From Mycobacterium shinjukuense (lineage in GTDB: Bacteria > Actinomycetota > Actinomycetes > Mycobacteriales > Mycobacteriaceae): a DNA stretch of 64,000 bases. Both the position numbers and the translations under genes were made by a program. The stretch spans positions 3,968,001-4,032,000 of the forward strand of contig NZ_AP022575.1 in NCBI RefSeq assembly GCF_010730055.1, read 5' to 3'. Of this stretch, positions 53,891 through 62,630 are shown piece by piece. A model generated the notes under the pieces. The model made no database searches and was not told the DNA's origin. It saw only the letters and a list, made by a program, of their open reading frames with translations. Numbering within the stretch: the first letter of the stretch is position 1; the number at the start of each line of letters is the position of its first letter.

Positions 53891-53952
53891 CGCGAGCAGA
53901 CGCAAAAGCCCCCATTTCGTGCCCGAATTGGGTGCTTTTGCGTCTGCTCGCG
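53891..53952. terminator. Long stem-loop between convergent htdZ and fadE1
   Basis: CGCGAGCAGACGCAAAAGC (53891-53909) pairs perfectly with 53934-53952, a 19-bp stem with a 24-base loop, just after the htdZ stop and 3 bp before the fadE1 stop codon. It can serve as a terminator for both genes. The same arm sequence recurs, from memory, in other mycobacterial intergenic regions, so it may also be a dispersed repeat. Confidence 0.7.
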
Positions 53953-53954
53953 GG

Positions 53955-55259
53955 TCAGAATTCGGCGATCGCGTGTTCGAGGCTTTCGGCCAGCCTGGCC
54001 GCGGCTTCCGCGCGCCGCGTCGGAACGTGCTGTGAGGGAAAGGGCGTGGTCACCGGCTGGTATTCACGTAGCGTGCGACGAGCGACCGTCATCTTGTGCA
54101 GCTCCGTGGCACCATCGGCGATACCGAGTGATTCGGCGGCCACCATCATCTTGACGAACGGCATCTCATCGGAGACACCCAGGGCACCATGCAGGTGCAT
54201 CGCCCGTTGCACGACATCGTGGAGCACCTGAGGCATCGCGACCTTCACCGCGGCGATGTCCCGGCGCACCTTCTGATAGTCCTGATGCTTATCGATCAGC
54301 CAAGCGGTGCGCAGCACCAACAGCCGGAACTGCTCGATCTGGATCCAGCTGTCGGCAATCTTCTCCTGGGTCATCTGCAAATCCGCCAGTTTGCCATGCC
54401 TGGTCTTGCGCGATACCGCACGCTCGCACATCATGTCGAATGCTTTGCGTGCCAACGCAATCGTGCGCATCGCGTGATGAATGCGGCCGCCGCCGAGCCG
54501 AGTCTGCGCGATCATGAATGCCCGGCCTTCGCCGCCGAGCAGGTGATCGGCCGGCACCCGGACATCGTGGTAGTGCACATACCCGTGACTGGCATGGTCC
54601 GATGGTTCTGTCCCCACACCGACATTGCGCACGATCTCGATGCCCGGTGTCTCGGCCGGAACGATGAACAGTGACATCTTCTCGTGCGTACGCGCCTCGG
54701 GGTTGGTGACGGCCATGACGATGAAGAACGACGCGTGCCTGGCGTTGGTGGAAAACCACTTCTCCCCGTTGATGATCCAGCCCCCGTCTGCCGAGGCGTC
54801 GCGGGTGGCGGCCGTGACGAACAGCCCTGGATCGGAACCACCCTGCGGCTCGGTCATCGAATAGCAGGAGGTGATCTCACCGTCGAGTAGCGGTTGCAGG
54901 TAACGCGCCTTCTGCTCGTCGGTGCCGAACAGCGCCAGGATCTCGGCATTGCCCGAGTCCGGTGCCTGACAACCGAACACCGACGGCGCCCACCGGGAGC
55001 GCCCGATGATTTCGTTGAGCAACGCGAGCTTGACCTGACCGAACCCCTGACCTCCGAGTTCGGGACGCAGATGCGCGGCCCAGAGTCCCTGGTCCTTGAC
55101 CTGCTGCTGTAACGGCCGCAGGATCGCCATTACCTTGGGATTCCTCTTGTCGTATGGATTAGGGGCGACCAGATCGAGCGGTTCCAGCTCCTCGACCATG
55201 AATCGTTCCACCCAGTCCAGCTTGGCCTGGTATTCCGGGTCCGTTTCGAAGTCCCACAT
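53955..55259 (-). CDS. fadE1: Acyl-CoA dehydrogenase FadE1
   Basis: The protein is about 434 residues from ATG 55259; a GTG three codons upstream is possible. Acyl-CoA dehydrogenase motifs are CYSMTEPQGGSDPGLFVTAA and GWIINGEKWFSTNARHA (FAD and substrate binding), with QRAMHLHGALGVSDEMPFVK in the C-terminal domain. It follows Rv0131c position after htdZ. Chain-length specificity is unknown. Confidence 0.9.
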   Translation of the reverse strand: MWDFETDPEYQAKLDWVERFMVEELEPLDLVAPNPYDKRNPKVMAILRPLQQQVKDQGLWAAHLRPELGGQGFGQVKLALLNEIIGRSRWAPSVFGCQAPDSGNAEILALFGTDEQKARYLQPLLDGEITSCYSMTEPQGGSDPGLFVTAATRDASADGGWIINGEKWFSTNARHASFFIVMAVTNPEARTHEKMSLFIVPAETPGIEIVRNVGVGTEPSDHASHGYVHYHDVRVPADHLLGGEGRAFMIAQTRLGGGRIHHAMRTIALARKAFDMMCERAVSRKTRHGKLADLQMTQEKIADSWIQIEQFRLLVLRTAWLIDKHQDYQKVRRDIAAVKVAMPQVLHDVVQRAMHLHGALGVSDEMPFVKMMVAAESLGIADGATELHKMTVARRTLREYQPVTTPFPSQHVPTRRAEAAARLAESLEHAIAEF

Positions 55260-55387
55260 CGTCGGCACCGTTCCCCGGCGCGCCGTCGCACCGGCATCGT
55301 TGATGGAGCCATCCTAGATGCGGGAGAAACCCGGACCCCCGGCCTCGACCGGGCGCTGTGCACCGCACGCGCCTGCCCAAATACACC

Positions 55388-55611
55388 ATGACTGCAGCCG
55401 CCAAGAAGGCCACCCGACGGCGAGGCCGGCCACCCATGGGACATTCCCCGGTCAGCGAAGATCGCGTTCTCGAGGTGGCCTGCATGCCTTCGCCACCCAG
55501 GGCTATCACGGGGTGTCGCTGCGGGCGTTGGCCAACGAGTTGGGGATCAGCCACAACCTGTTGCACCAACAATTCAACGGTCTTTTCAGAACACGCAGCC
55601 CAGGTCACTGA
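55388..55611 (+). pseudogene. TetR regulator, truncated and frameshifted
   Basis: MTAAAKKATRRRGRPPMGHS and PVSEDRVLEVA form the N-terminal arm and helix 1 in one frame. The HTH continues in another frame as FATQGYHGVSLRALANELGI and SHNLLHQQF. No ligand domain follows; the sequence turns into non-coding DNA before the convergent gene at 55762. One base change near 55480 would restore the N-terminal part. Confidence 0.65.
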
Positions 55612-55761
55612 CATCCTGCTCAACGGTGTGCTGGCGTATCAGGGGCGGCGTGGCCGCGCCGCCATCAGCTGCCTCGGCCGCCCCGTGTTCGCTGAACCAC
55701 ACGACCACCTGACCGGGAGCGGGAGCACCGGACGTGGCGCGACGCTGCGCCGGGGTGTCGC

Positions 55762-56340
55762 TCAGCGATACCCGAGCTTGAGAAGAACCCGGGTGCTGAA
55801 GGCGCGATCGGCGGCCGTGGGTAGCGCGAAGTCGAGGCCATCGGCCACCCGGTTGATCGTGTTGAACAACGCGCAGACCTCGATGGCGTCGCGGATGGCG
55901 TCCGGGCTGACGCCGGCGTCGAGCACCGCGCGCATATCGGCTGGGCCCACCTCGTCGGGCCTGCGAGTGAGCTTCTCCAACAGTCCTAGGGTGGCCTTCA
56001 CCTTGTCGTCCACATCGGCTGTGCGCCAATCGGTTACCACCGCGACCGTGAGGGCGGGGTCGAGGACGCTTGACGCCACCGCCTGGTGGGTGGTGGCGCA
56101 GAACTGGCAGCGGTTGCACGCCGACACAAACGCCGCGAATAGCTCCCGCTCGCCGATCGTCCACGGCGACGGGCCCCGGAGCACGGCCTGAGCGAGTTGG
56201 AAGAACGGCTTGCCGAAAAACCGCGGCCGGTAATAGCGCACCTTGATGATGTCGGGCACGTCGCGGCCGGTGACCAGTCGCATCAGCGCCAACGCAAACC
56301 GGCCGGCACCTCGTCCGTGGGCGACGTTGTGCAGCCTCAT
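55762..56340 (-). CDS. Carboxymuconolactone decarboxylase / peroxidase-related protein
   Basis: The protein is 192 residues. The AhpD-like active site is SACNRCQFCATTHQAVASSV (C-x-x-C with following His). The remainder fits the peroxidase-related CMD family. ATG 56340 overlaps the stop of the upstream gene by 4 bp, so the two proteins may form a complex. Peroxide or disulfide chemistry is expected. Confidence 0.75.
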   Translation of the reverse strand: MRLHNVAHGRGAGRFALALMRLVTGRDVPDIIKVRYYRPRFFGKPFFQLAQAVLRGPSPWTIGERELFAAFVSACNRCQFCATTHQAVASSVLDPALTVAVVTDWRTADVDDKVKATLGLLEKLTRRPDEVGPADMRAVLDAGVSPDAIRDAIEVCALFNTINRVADGLDFALPTAADRAFSTRVLLKLGYR

Positions 56341-56642
56341 CGCAGGACCTCGTTGAGCGCGGTCAAACCCGCCCGCAGCCGGGTGTCACCGGCACCGAGC
56401 GCGGCGGCGACAGTCAGTTCGAATATCTGGTCGTCGGAATGGCCGGCACGGTGTAACGCCTCGATGTCGCTGTCCTGCACTCGGTAGGCGTGCCGGCGCA
56501 GCTTGTCCAGGTATCCGTTAAGCGGTTCCGCTAGGCCGTCCGCGCGGTAGGCGGCCCGGCGCAGGCCGGCATCCGCGGTGGCCGGGCCGTCAAGAACCAC
56601 ATGGCGAAGCGCCGATCGCAACTGTGGGTGTCGATCCTCCAT
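56337..56642 (-). CDS. Small CMD-like protein without the CxxC motif
   Basis: The protein is 101 residues with YLDKLRRHAYRVQDSDIEAL and HSDDQIFELTVAAALGAGDT. The second stretch resembles the C-terminal helices of AhpD-like proteins, but no Cys is present at all. Gene overlap (ATGA) with the Cys-containing CMD protein suggests a non-catalytic partner. The family call rests on context and helix pattern. Confidence 0.55.
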   Translation of the reverse strand: MEDRHPQLRSALRHVVLDGPATADAGLRRAAYRADGLAEPLNGYLDKLRRHAYRVQDSDIEALHRAGHSDDQIFELTVAAALGAGDTRLRAGLTALNEVLR

Positions 56643-56766
56643 GAGACGTGTCGCATCCTCTCCTCCGCTGTAACCCTAGGCGCGCGACGGGAGATCTCGC
56701 AGCGGAGAGCGGGGCGGAGCGGGGCGCCCGCCGCCGCAGGTTTAGGGCCTAGTGCTCAGTAGTGCT

Positions 56767-59700
56767 CTAGCAGCGGTAAACCAGGTCCATGATCTGTGGC
56801 AACGCTTCCCGGGCCGCGATCCGGCCGGCCTCTCGGGCACGGTCGATCTGGTGGTACTCCATCAATCCGACGCCGACCGGGTTGGGCTTGATCACCAGGT
56901 CGGCCTGAGCCAGCACCTCCGCGGACGCCATCGCGCTGCTGATTGTCATGGTGCGCAGCAGGGTGTCGGTGAGGCCGGGCACCCGTGGTTTGCCGCGGCG
57001 ATGGCTGCCGGAGGCGGGGCTAGGGTTTCCGCCGGAGGCCACGTTCACCGCGATCAGCGGGCCGTCCTTGCCCACCAGCGTGGTGACCGGCACGTTGTCC
57101 AACACCCCACCATCGACGTGCAGGGTGCCGTCGTAGGGCATCGGCGCATACAGGAACGGCAGCCGCATCGAGCAGCCGACAACGTCGGCGACCAGCCCAC
57201 GGCGGTGCACGACGGGCCGCCGGGCCAGCAGGTCGACGCTGACGCAGCGGAAGTGCTTGGGCAGCTCCTCCACCAACCGGTCTCCGAAGATGGTGCGCAG
57301 GGAGGCCCGGGTGCGCCTGCCGCGGATGAGCCCCTTGCTCGGCAGGGTGTAGTCGCCATGGCTCTTGCGCACGAAGTGTTCATAGATTTGCGCGTCCACA
57401 CCGGCGGCGTCCAGGCCGCTGGCGGCCAGAGCGGCGATGATTGCCCCCATGCTGGTGCCGGCGAACCGGTCGACGGTAACCCCGGCGGCCTCCAACTCCT
57501 CCAGCACGCCGAGGTGGGCACACGCCCGTGCGGCGCCCCCGCTGAGCACCAGCCCGACCGAACGCCCCGCGATGCGCGCGGCGAGCACGCGCAGGTCAGC
57601 GGCGGCGCGCGTGCGGCGGACCGGATGCGTCGACCTCGGCGTGATCAACACCTCCCAGGCACGCCGGTGCTCCCGGTCGCCGGGTGGTCCCGCCAGCACC
57701 AGGTCAGCGCCGGCCGCTCGGGCCGGCAGCGGTGCTCGAGGCGGGGCGGGGTTGCCGGCGACCAGCACCACGCGGTCGGCGACGCGCAAACAGAAGTTGC
57801 GCCAGTGCAGGTCATCGACCGACGCGTGTAACACCACCCGGTCGGCGACCCGCTCGGCGCGTTCCAACCCGTCGCGGTCGACCCGGCCGGGGGCGATCGC
57901 GCGCAGCCAAGGCGACAGCGCCGCGCACAATTGGGTGGCCACCATCGCCACCGGGGCACAGGTGTCCGCGCCGATGACCGCGATCACGACCTCGGGCGTT
58001 GTCCGCTGGGAGGCGGTGCGGGTCTGGTGCTGCCGTATGGCCAGTACCCCCGCCAGTGCCCCGAGCACGCCGGCGTCGGCGGTCTTGTGGAATTCGGCCT
58101 TGGTCACGCGCACCAGGGAGGAGTCACGCACGGCGCGAACCGTCGCGGAGCGGGGCGCGCCGAGCAGCACCCCGAGCTCGCCGACCACCTGGCCGCGGCC
58201 CAGCTCGGCGACCACGTCGTCCCGCCCGCCGTCGCCGTCGAGCACCTGCAGGCGACCGCGCAGCACCACATACAGCGCATCGGACACATCGCCGGCGCGG
58301 AACAAGTACGAACCCGCCGCCAGCTCAACCTGCTGCGCGTGCGGTCGGGCACACCGCAGGGCCGCCAGCATGTCGACCTCGGGGGACGCCTTGGGCATCG
58401 GGACCACCCCCGCGGCCGGCGTGGAGACCCGCGCGGGTCGCGGCGGTTGCGACCGCAACGGAGCGACCGGCGGCGCGGGTGGGGATGCCACCGCCGCCGC
58501 GGGGACCGGACGGATGCGGCCCAGCGACACCGCGCCGACCGCGACCGCCGCGAAGCAGATCGCGGCCATCGCCCATCCGCGGCGCAACGCCTCCTCGGCC
58601 GCCCCAGGTGCCGGGGTGCCGATCAGGACCACCAGCAGCGCGACGCCGATGACGGCACCCACCTGGCGGATGGCGCCGATCACCGCCGAAGCGGTGGCGT
58701 AGCTGCCGCCCGCGGCCAACCCGGCCAGAGCTGCGCTGCTGAGCAGCGGTAACGTGGCGCCCACGCCGATTCCTTGCAGGATCTGGCCGGGCAGCCATTC
58801 ACCGAGAAAGTTGGGCTGGGACCCGACAACCTCGAGGTACCACAGCAGGCTGGCAACCCAGGTCAGCGCGCCGACGCCGACGATCAGCCGATAGCCGTGC
58901 CGGTCGGCGACCCGGCCAAGCAGCGCCGCAACGACCGCGGCGATCAGCGCGGCGGGGGCCACCGCCAGGCCGGCCTGCAGCAGCGTGTAGTCCCACACGT
59001 AGGTCAGGAACAGCACGTGCGTCAGCAGGTAGCCGTAGAAGCCCGCGCTGGCGATGGCGGTGAGCCCGCTGCCGGCCACGAACGAGCGGACGCGCAACAG
59101 CGTGGGCTCGACCAGCGGCGCCGGGTGCCGTCGTGAGCTGATGACAAACCCGACCATCGCGACCGCCGCGGCCCCCAAGGACACGCTGGCCGGCGGGCTG
59201 GCCCACCCCCAGTCCGGTCCCTTGATCAACCCCAGCGTCAGCAACCCCAACGCGATGGCCAGCAGCGCCGCGCCACGCAAGTCGGGCACCCGCCGACGTC
59301 CGGAGGCGCGGCTTTCCACCAGCGCCCGCCGAGCCGCAAGCACGGCCACCACTCCCAGCGGAAGGTTCACCAAGAACACCCACCGCCAGCTCAACGCCTC
59401 AACGAGGGCACCTCCGATCGGCGGGCCCAGGCCCGCGGCGATGGCCCCCGCCGCACCCCAAAGGTTGACCCCGTGCGCTCGCTTCCCGGCCGGGAAGGCC
59501 TCGACGACCAGCCCCAACGATGCCGGGACCAGAACCGCCGCGCTGATGCCCTGCAACACCCGAAACGCGACCAGCTGCCCGACGCTATCGGCGACCGCGC
59601 ACAGGCCGGACGCCACCGTGAACAACACGACGCCACAGATGAACATCCGCTTGCGGCCCAGCAGGTCGGCGAGCTTGCCGGCGGCCACCAGGAACGCGGC

Positions 59701-59973
59701 GAAGACGATGTTGTAGGCGTTGAGCACCCAGGACAGGTCACTGATGTCGCTGTGGAAATACCGTTGAATGTCGGGGAACGCGACGTTGACGATCGTGGAG
59801 TCTAGGAAAGCGAGGAAGGCACCAAACGCCGCGACCAGCAGCACCGCGGCCGAGGAGGGCTGGCGGCGCCGGGTGAGTGGGGCCGCGGCGCGACGGCCTC
59901 GTCCGCCGGGTTCGACGGGCCCGGTGTCTCCGACGGGCCCCGCCTTGGTGGTGGGTAGGGTGTCGACGGTCAT
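56767..59973 (-). CDS. MFS transporter fused to cNMP-binding and patatin-like phospholipase domains (Rv3239c/Rv3728-like)
   Basis: The protein is 1068 residues. Residues about 40-490 are a 14-span DHA2-type drug:H+ antiporter (AFLAFLDSTIVNVAFPDIQR, GKLADLLGRKRMFICGVVLF). About 550-660 is a cyclic-nucleotide-binding domain (GSYLFRAGDVSDALYVVLRG, GELGVLLGAPRSATVRA). The last 270 residues are patatin-like (SVGLVLSGGAARACAHLGVL, FAGTSMGAIIAALAA with the G-x-S-x-G nucleophile, LHVDGGVLDNVPV with the catalytic Asp). It overlaps the downstream end of the FAD enzyme gene by 4 bp. cAMP-controlled lipid hydrolysis linked to transport is inferred. Confidence 0.85.
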   Translation of the reverse strand: MTVDTLPTTKAGPVGDTGPVEPGGRGRRAAAPLTRRRQPSSAAVLLVAAFGAFLAFLDSTIVNVAFPDIQRYFHSDISDLSWVLNAYNIVFAAFLVAAGKLADLLGRKRMFICGVVLFTVASGLCAVADSVGQLVAFRVLQGISAAVLVPASLGLVVEAFPAGKRAHGVNLWGAAGAIAAGLGPPIGGALVEALSWRWVFLVNLPLGVVAVLAARRALVESRASGRRRVPDLRGAALLAIALGLLTLGLIKGPDWGWASPPASVSLGAAAVAMVGFVISSRRHPAPLVEPTLLRVRSFVAGSGLTAIASAGFYGYLLTHVLFLTYVWDYTLLQAGLAVAPAALIAAVVAALLGRVADRHGYRLIVGVGALTWVASLLWYLEVVGSQPNFLGEWLPGQILQGIGVGATLPLLSSAALAGLAAGGSYATASAVIGAIRQVGAVIGVALLVVLIGTPAPGAAEEALRRGWAMAAICFAAVAVGAVSLGRIRPVPAAAVASPPAPPVAPLRSQPPRPARVSTPAAGVVPMPKASPEVDMLAALRCARPHAQQVELAAGSYLFRAGDVSDALYVVLRGRLQVLDGDGGRDDVVAELGRGQVVGELGVLLGAPRSATVRAVRDSSLVRVTKAEFHKTADAGVLGALAGVLAIRQHQTRTASQRTTPEVVIAVIGADTCAPVAMVATQLCAALSPWLRAIAPGRVDRDGLERAERVADRVVLHASVDDLHWRNFCLRVADRVVLVAGNPAPPRAPLPARAAGADLVLAGPPGDREHRRAWEVLITPRSTHPVRRTRAAADLRVLAARIAGRSVGLVLSGGAARACAHLGVLEELEAAGVTVDRFAGTSMGAIIAALAASGLDAAGVDAQIYEHFVRKSHGDYTLPSKGLIRGRRTRASLRTIFGDRLVEELPKHFRCVSVDLLARRPVVHRRGLVADVVGCSMRLPFLYAPMPYDGTLHVDGGVLDNVPVTTLVGKDGPLIAVNVASGGNPSPASGSHRRGKPRVPGLTDTLLRTMTISSAMASAEVLAQADLVIKPNPVGVGLMEYHQIDRAREAGRIAAREALPQIMDLVYRC

Positions 59974-61814
59974 GGTGCGCTCCAGGTTGGGGTTGGTGGG
60001 GTAGGGCGATGGTGTGGCGACGCCGCGGGTGCAACGGTGGACTTGCTGCGCAACAAATCTCGTTGGTTGTCAGGCGGCTGCGCCGGAGTTCGGCGGCGGT
60101 GCCACCACCATCGATCCAGCCGCCGCAGCACCGCGAATGGGGCGGGATCACGGAAGTCGATCCGCAGTCGCGGCGTGGCGCCGGACGCCGCCACGCCGAT
60201 GATCTGGTGGGCGGCCAAATAGCCAGAACTTGCGGCCTTTTCCATGGTGGGAACAAACAACGTCAACTCGGGTGAATAGATCGCTTCACCGGCGAGAAAG
60301 AGGTTGGGCACGTCCGTGCAGATGCCCGGAGATCGGTGCCGAGCACCGGGCATCAAGATGGTCAGCGGCGAGAAATTGACCATGCGCTTGCCATCCGCCG
60401 GAGCCGAGGCAAGATGCGGAGGCAGCACGCTGGCCAGCCTTTCGTAGTCGGCCTCGTCGAGGTGCGTCAGCTCATGATCGATCCGCCAACCCTGGATGTG
60501 CGACCGATCGAGGCCGCACTGCGCCAGGCACTCGGTCACGATCTGCTCGGGCGTGCATGCCGTCAGCGGCCGATGGAAAACCGGACCGGGCCTGTCCACA
60601 TCACTCCAGGTGATGGACAGCACGTAGTTGGTTCCTTCCGGCAGCCAGACGTTTCGCCAAAAGCCGCGCCCCTGCAGAACGGAGACCAGGGACCACTCGC
60701 TCTGCACATGCGCGATGACCACGCCGGGGCGGATGAACGACGGCCACGTCGGGGGGATGTCACGCAGAAAGCACTGGATTCCGTTCGACGCCTCGAGCGC
60801 GATGGCATGCTGCCGCGCGAGTTGCGGAAGATGCCGCGTGACAGGATCGGATTTGGTCATCTCACGCAGCGTCAGATAGGGAACAGCGAGAATGGCGTAG
60901 TCGCAGGCGAATCTGCGGCCATCGGCCGCCAGCAGCGCGGTGACCCGGCCGTCCCCGAACTCGAGACCGCTGACACGCGTGCCGAAATGCATGTCGACGC
61001 CGAGATTTCGTAGGTGACGAATCCAGGGATCGACCATGCGCTCGCTGGTCGGTCCATCCATCATCATGATCGAGGGCAGCTTGACGTCGTTGAGGGCTTG
61101 CGGGCAAGTGCTTTTCAGGCGAAACAGCCCCTTGAGAACGATGGGAGCGATCGCCGCCGCTTCCGCGCTCGGGCGCGCCGCGACGTAAATGCGCGGCAAG
61201 GCGGCAAAGAATTCCTGCGCCTGGCGAGATTTGCGGCTGAACCGCAGATAGTCGCCGTATGAGATGTTGCTCAGCTCGGCGAAGAGTCGTTCCCTGCACA
61301 TCCACAGCAGGCGTAGATGCGCGTAGAGGTAGTGGATCACCTCGACGGGCGCCAGTCCTCGTTGGGCCAGACCGACGATCACCAACGGGGTCCGCGACAG
61401 AATCCGGCCTAGCTGCCGAACCGGTTCAATCGCCCGGTCAACGATTCGCGCGAAGGTCGACCGCCCACGTTTCAACGGAACGGGCGCGGCCACTCGGCCA
61501 ATCACGGCCCGTTCGGCAGCCGAAACCAGGCTCACGCCAACCAGATTGTCCAACACTGTCATGCCATCCTCGGTGGGGATGCGTGAGAATAGGGTCAGCA
61601 GGGTCTGATAGGAGTCCGTATAGACCCGCAAGCTGTGCTCGGTCGGGTGACCATCCGGGAGGCGAAGACTCTTGGCCTTGCCCCCGGCTTCGGGTGCGGC
61701 TTCGCACAACGTGACCCGCACGCCGGCTTCGGCCAACAGCATGGCGGCAGCCATCCCCGCGATGCCGGCACCGGCGATGACGACGTGCGGTTCGGTAGAC
61801 TTTGGCGGATTCAT
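59970..61814 (-). CDS. FAD-dependent desaturase/amine-oxidase-like protein (HpnE/phytoene-desaturase type)
   Basis: The protein is 614 residues from ATG 61814, after CAGGAG. The N-terminal dinucleotide fold is HVVIAGAGIAGMAAAMLLAE, then EAAPEAGGKAKSLRLPDGHP. The C-terminal FAD motif is PNLFLAGEAIYSPELTLFVP with MEKAASSGYLAAHQI. A Pro-rich tail follows. Such enzymes act on polyprenoid or lipid substrates. The stop overlaps the start of the MFS-patatin fusion (ATGA), so they probably work on the same lipid. Confidence 0.75.
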   Translation of the reverse strand: MNPPKSTEPHVVIAGAGIAGMAAAMLLAEAGVRVTLCEAAPEAGGKAKSLRLPDGHPTEHSLRVYTDSYQTLLTLFSRIPTEDGMTVLDNLVGVSLVSAAERAVIGRVAAPVPLKRGRSTFARIVDRAIEPVRQLGRILSRTPLVIVGLAQRGLAPVEVIHYLYAHLRLLWMCRERLFAELSNISYGDYLRFSRKSRQAQEFFAALPRIYVAARPSAEAAAIAPIVLKGLFRLKSTCPQALNDVKLPSIMMMDGPTSERMVDPWIRHLRNLGVDMHFGTRVSGLEFGDGRVTALLAADGRRFACDYAILAVPYLTLREMTKSDPVTRHLPQLARQHAIALEASNGIQCFLRDIPPTWPSFIRPGVVIAHVQSEWSLVSVLQGRGFWRNVWLPEGTNYVLSITWSDVDRPGPVFHRPLTACTPEQIVTECLAQCGLDRSHIQGWRIDHELTHLDEADYERLASVLPPHLASAPADGKRMVNFSPLTILMPGARHRSPGICTDVPNLFLAGEAIYSPELTLFVPTMEKAASSGYLAAHQIIGVAASGATPRLRIDFRDPAPFAVLRRLDRWWWHRRRTPAQPPDNQRDLLRSKSTVAPAASPHHRPTPPTPTWSAP

Positions 61815-62171
61815 GCGGTCTCCTGACGAAGAAGGTCAGCCGGCCCGCTCGCCGGCGCGGGGTGTAGCCTTTGCCCGGGTAGCGAGCCGAAGGCCGCCGG
61901 CAGCGGTGCCGCTGTCGATGCGGGCAGGCGAGCTGGCCTCGGTGGGGCGTCTGCGTCGTCTGCGTGCTGGCGCCGTCGGCCCGGGCTGCCCGGCCCGGCG
62001 TCCAAAGCGGGTGGAGCACTGGCGCAGACGGTTAGCACGGTGAGGGTGGCTCCAGTTCCCGTTCTTGTGAGAGGTGGTGCTGGTCAGGGCATGCGGCTAG
62101 CCGAATAAACCTGCGCGGCAGGGTGGTGTGTGCTCAGCGAGCGTTCGTCGGTTTGGTCGGCGCGGACGTGT
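61815..62171. other. Spacer upstream of the FAD enzyme gene
   Basis: No recognisable coding sequence. Several frames are open because of high GC but give Arg/Pro-rich products. It separates the possible micro-ORF at 62172 from the FAD enzyme gene and could be a leader region. Confidence 0.4.
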
Positions 62172-62249
62172 TCAGTCGATCGTGTGCTCGGTCCGGAAGA
62201 TGAGGGCGAGTCTTCGACCCGTATCGCAGAATGGCAGCTCGTGGCACAT
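62172..62249 (-). CDS. Possible 25-codon micro-ORF with near-perfect ribosome site
   Basis: On the minus strand GAAGGAGGTG lies five bases before ATG 62249, the strongest anti-Shine-Dalgarno complement noticed in the window. The frame encodes MCHELPFCDTGRRLALIFRT plus EHTID and stops at 62172. It could be a leader peptide controlling the FAD enzyme operon about 360 bp downstream, a free small protein, or a fortuitous match. It has two Cys six residues apart and no homology that I recognise. Confidence 0.35.
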   Translation of the reverse strand: MCHELPFCDTGRRLALIFRTEHTID

Positions 62250-62630
62250 GAGAACACCTCCTTCGTACATCGAACGCATGAATCCGGGTAGCGGCTTATC
62301 GCAGTGCGCCATCCGGGATTACGGGGTATGCCAGAGCGGCCCGCATGAAGTGTTTACCAGCAGATGTGTTGAGCGCCAAGTCGTCCGGCGCATGAAATCG
62401 GTGTCCTGCTGTCGGTGGACGGTGGCTGTCCCACGCGTGGTCCCACGCGTGGTCATCGTTGCGTGGCTCCGAATCAACACATTCCGACATCGAACGGCCG
62501 CGAACGAAGCCGCGGTGTCGCGCTGTCATCGAAGTGCGTCGGCATGCACCCGGATCCGCCCGAACACTCGACGCCGAGCCGGCCGATGGCAGGTTTTCAT
62601 CACGCTGCGCGGAATTGCGGCCTTTGGGGA
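62250..62630. other. Intergenic region between micro-ORF and alcohol dehydrogenase gene
   Basis: No gene seen. Notable content is the paired palindrome at 62431-62452. Promoters for the minus-strand micro-ORF would lie here. Confidence 0.4.
62431..62452. promoter_or_regulatory. Tandem palindromes CCACGCGTGG
   Basis: The perfect 10-bp palindrome CCACGCGTGG occurs twice (62431-62440 and 62443-62452), separated by TC, a 12-bp period. Such paired dyads are typical of operators bound by a dimer pair. They lie about 180 bp from both the alcohol dehydrogenase end and the micro-ORF start, so the target is unclear. Confidence 0.35.

Noticed and set aside
62428..62456. CRISPR-like short repeats
   Set aside because: There are only two 10-bp palindromes with a 2-bp gap, no spacers and no cas genes.
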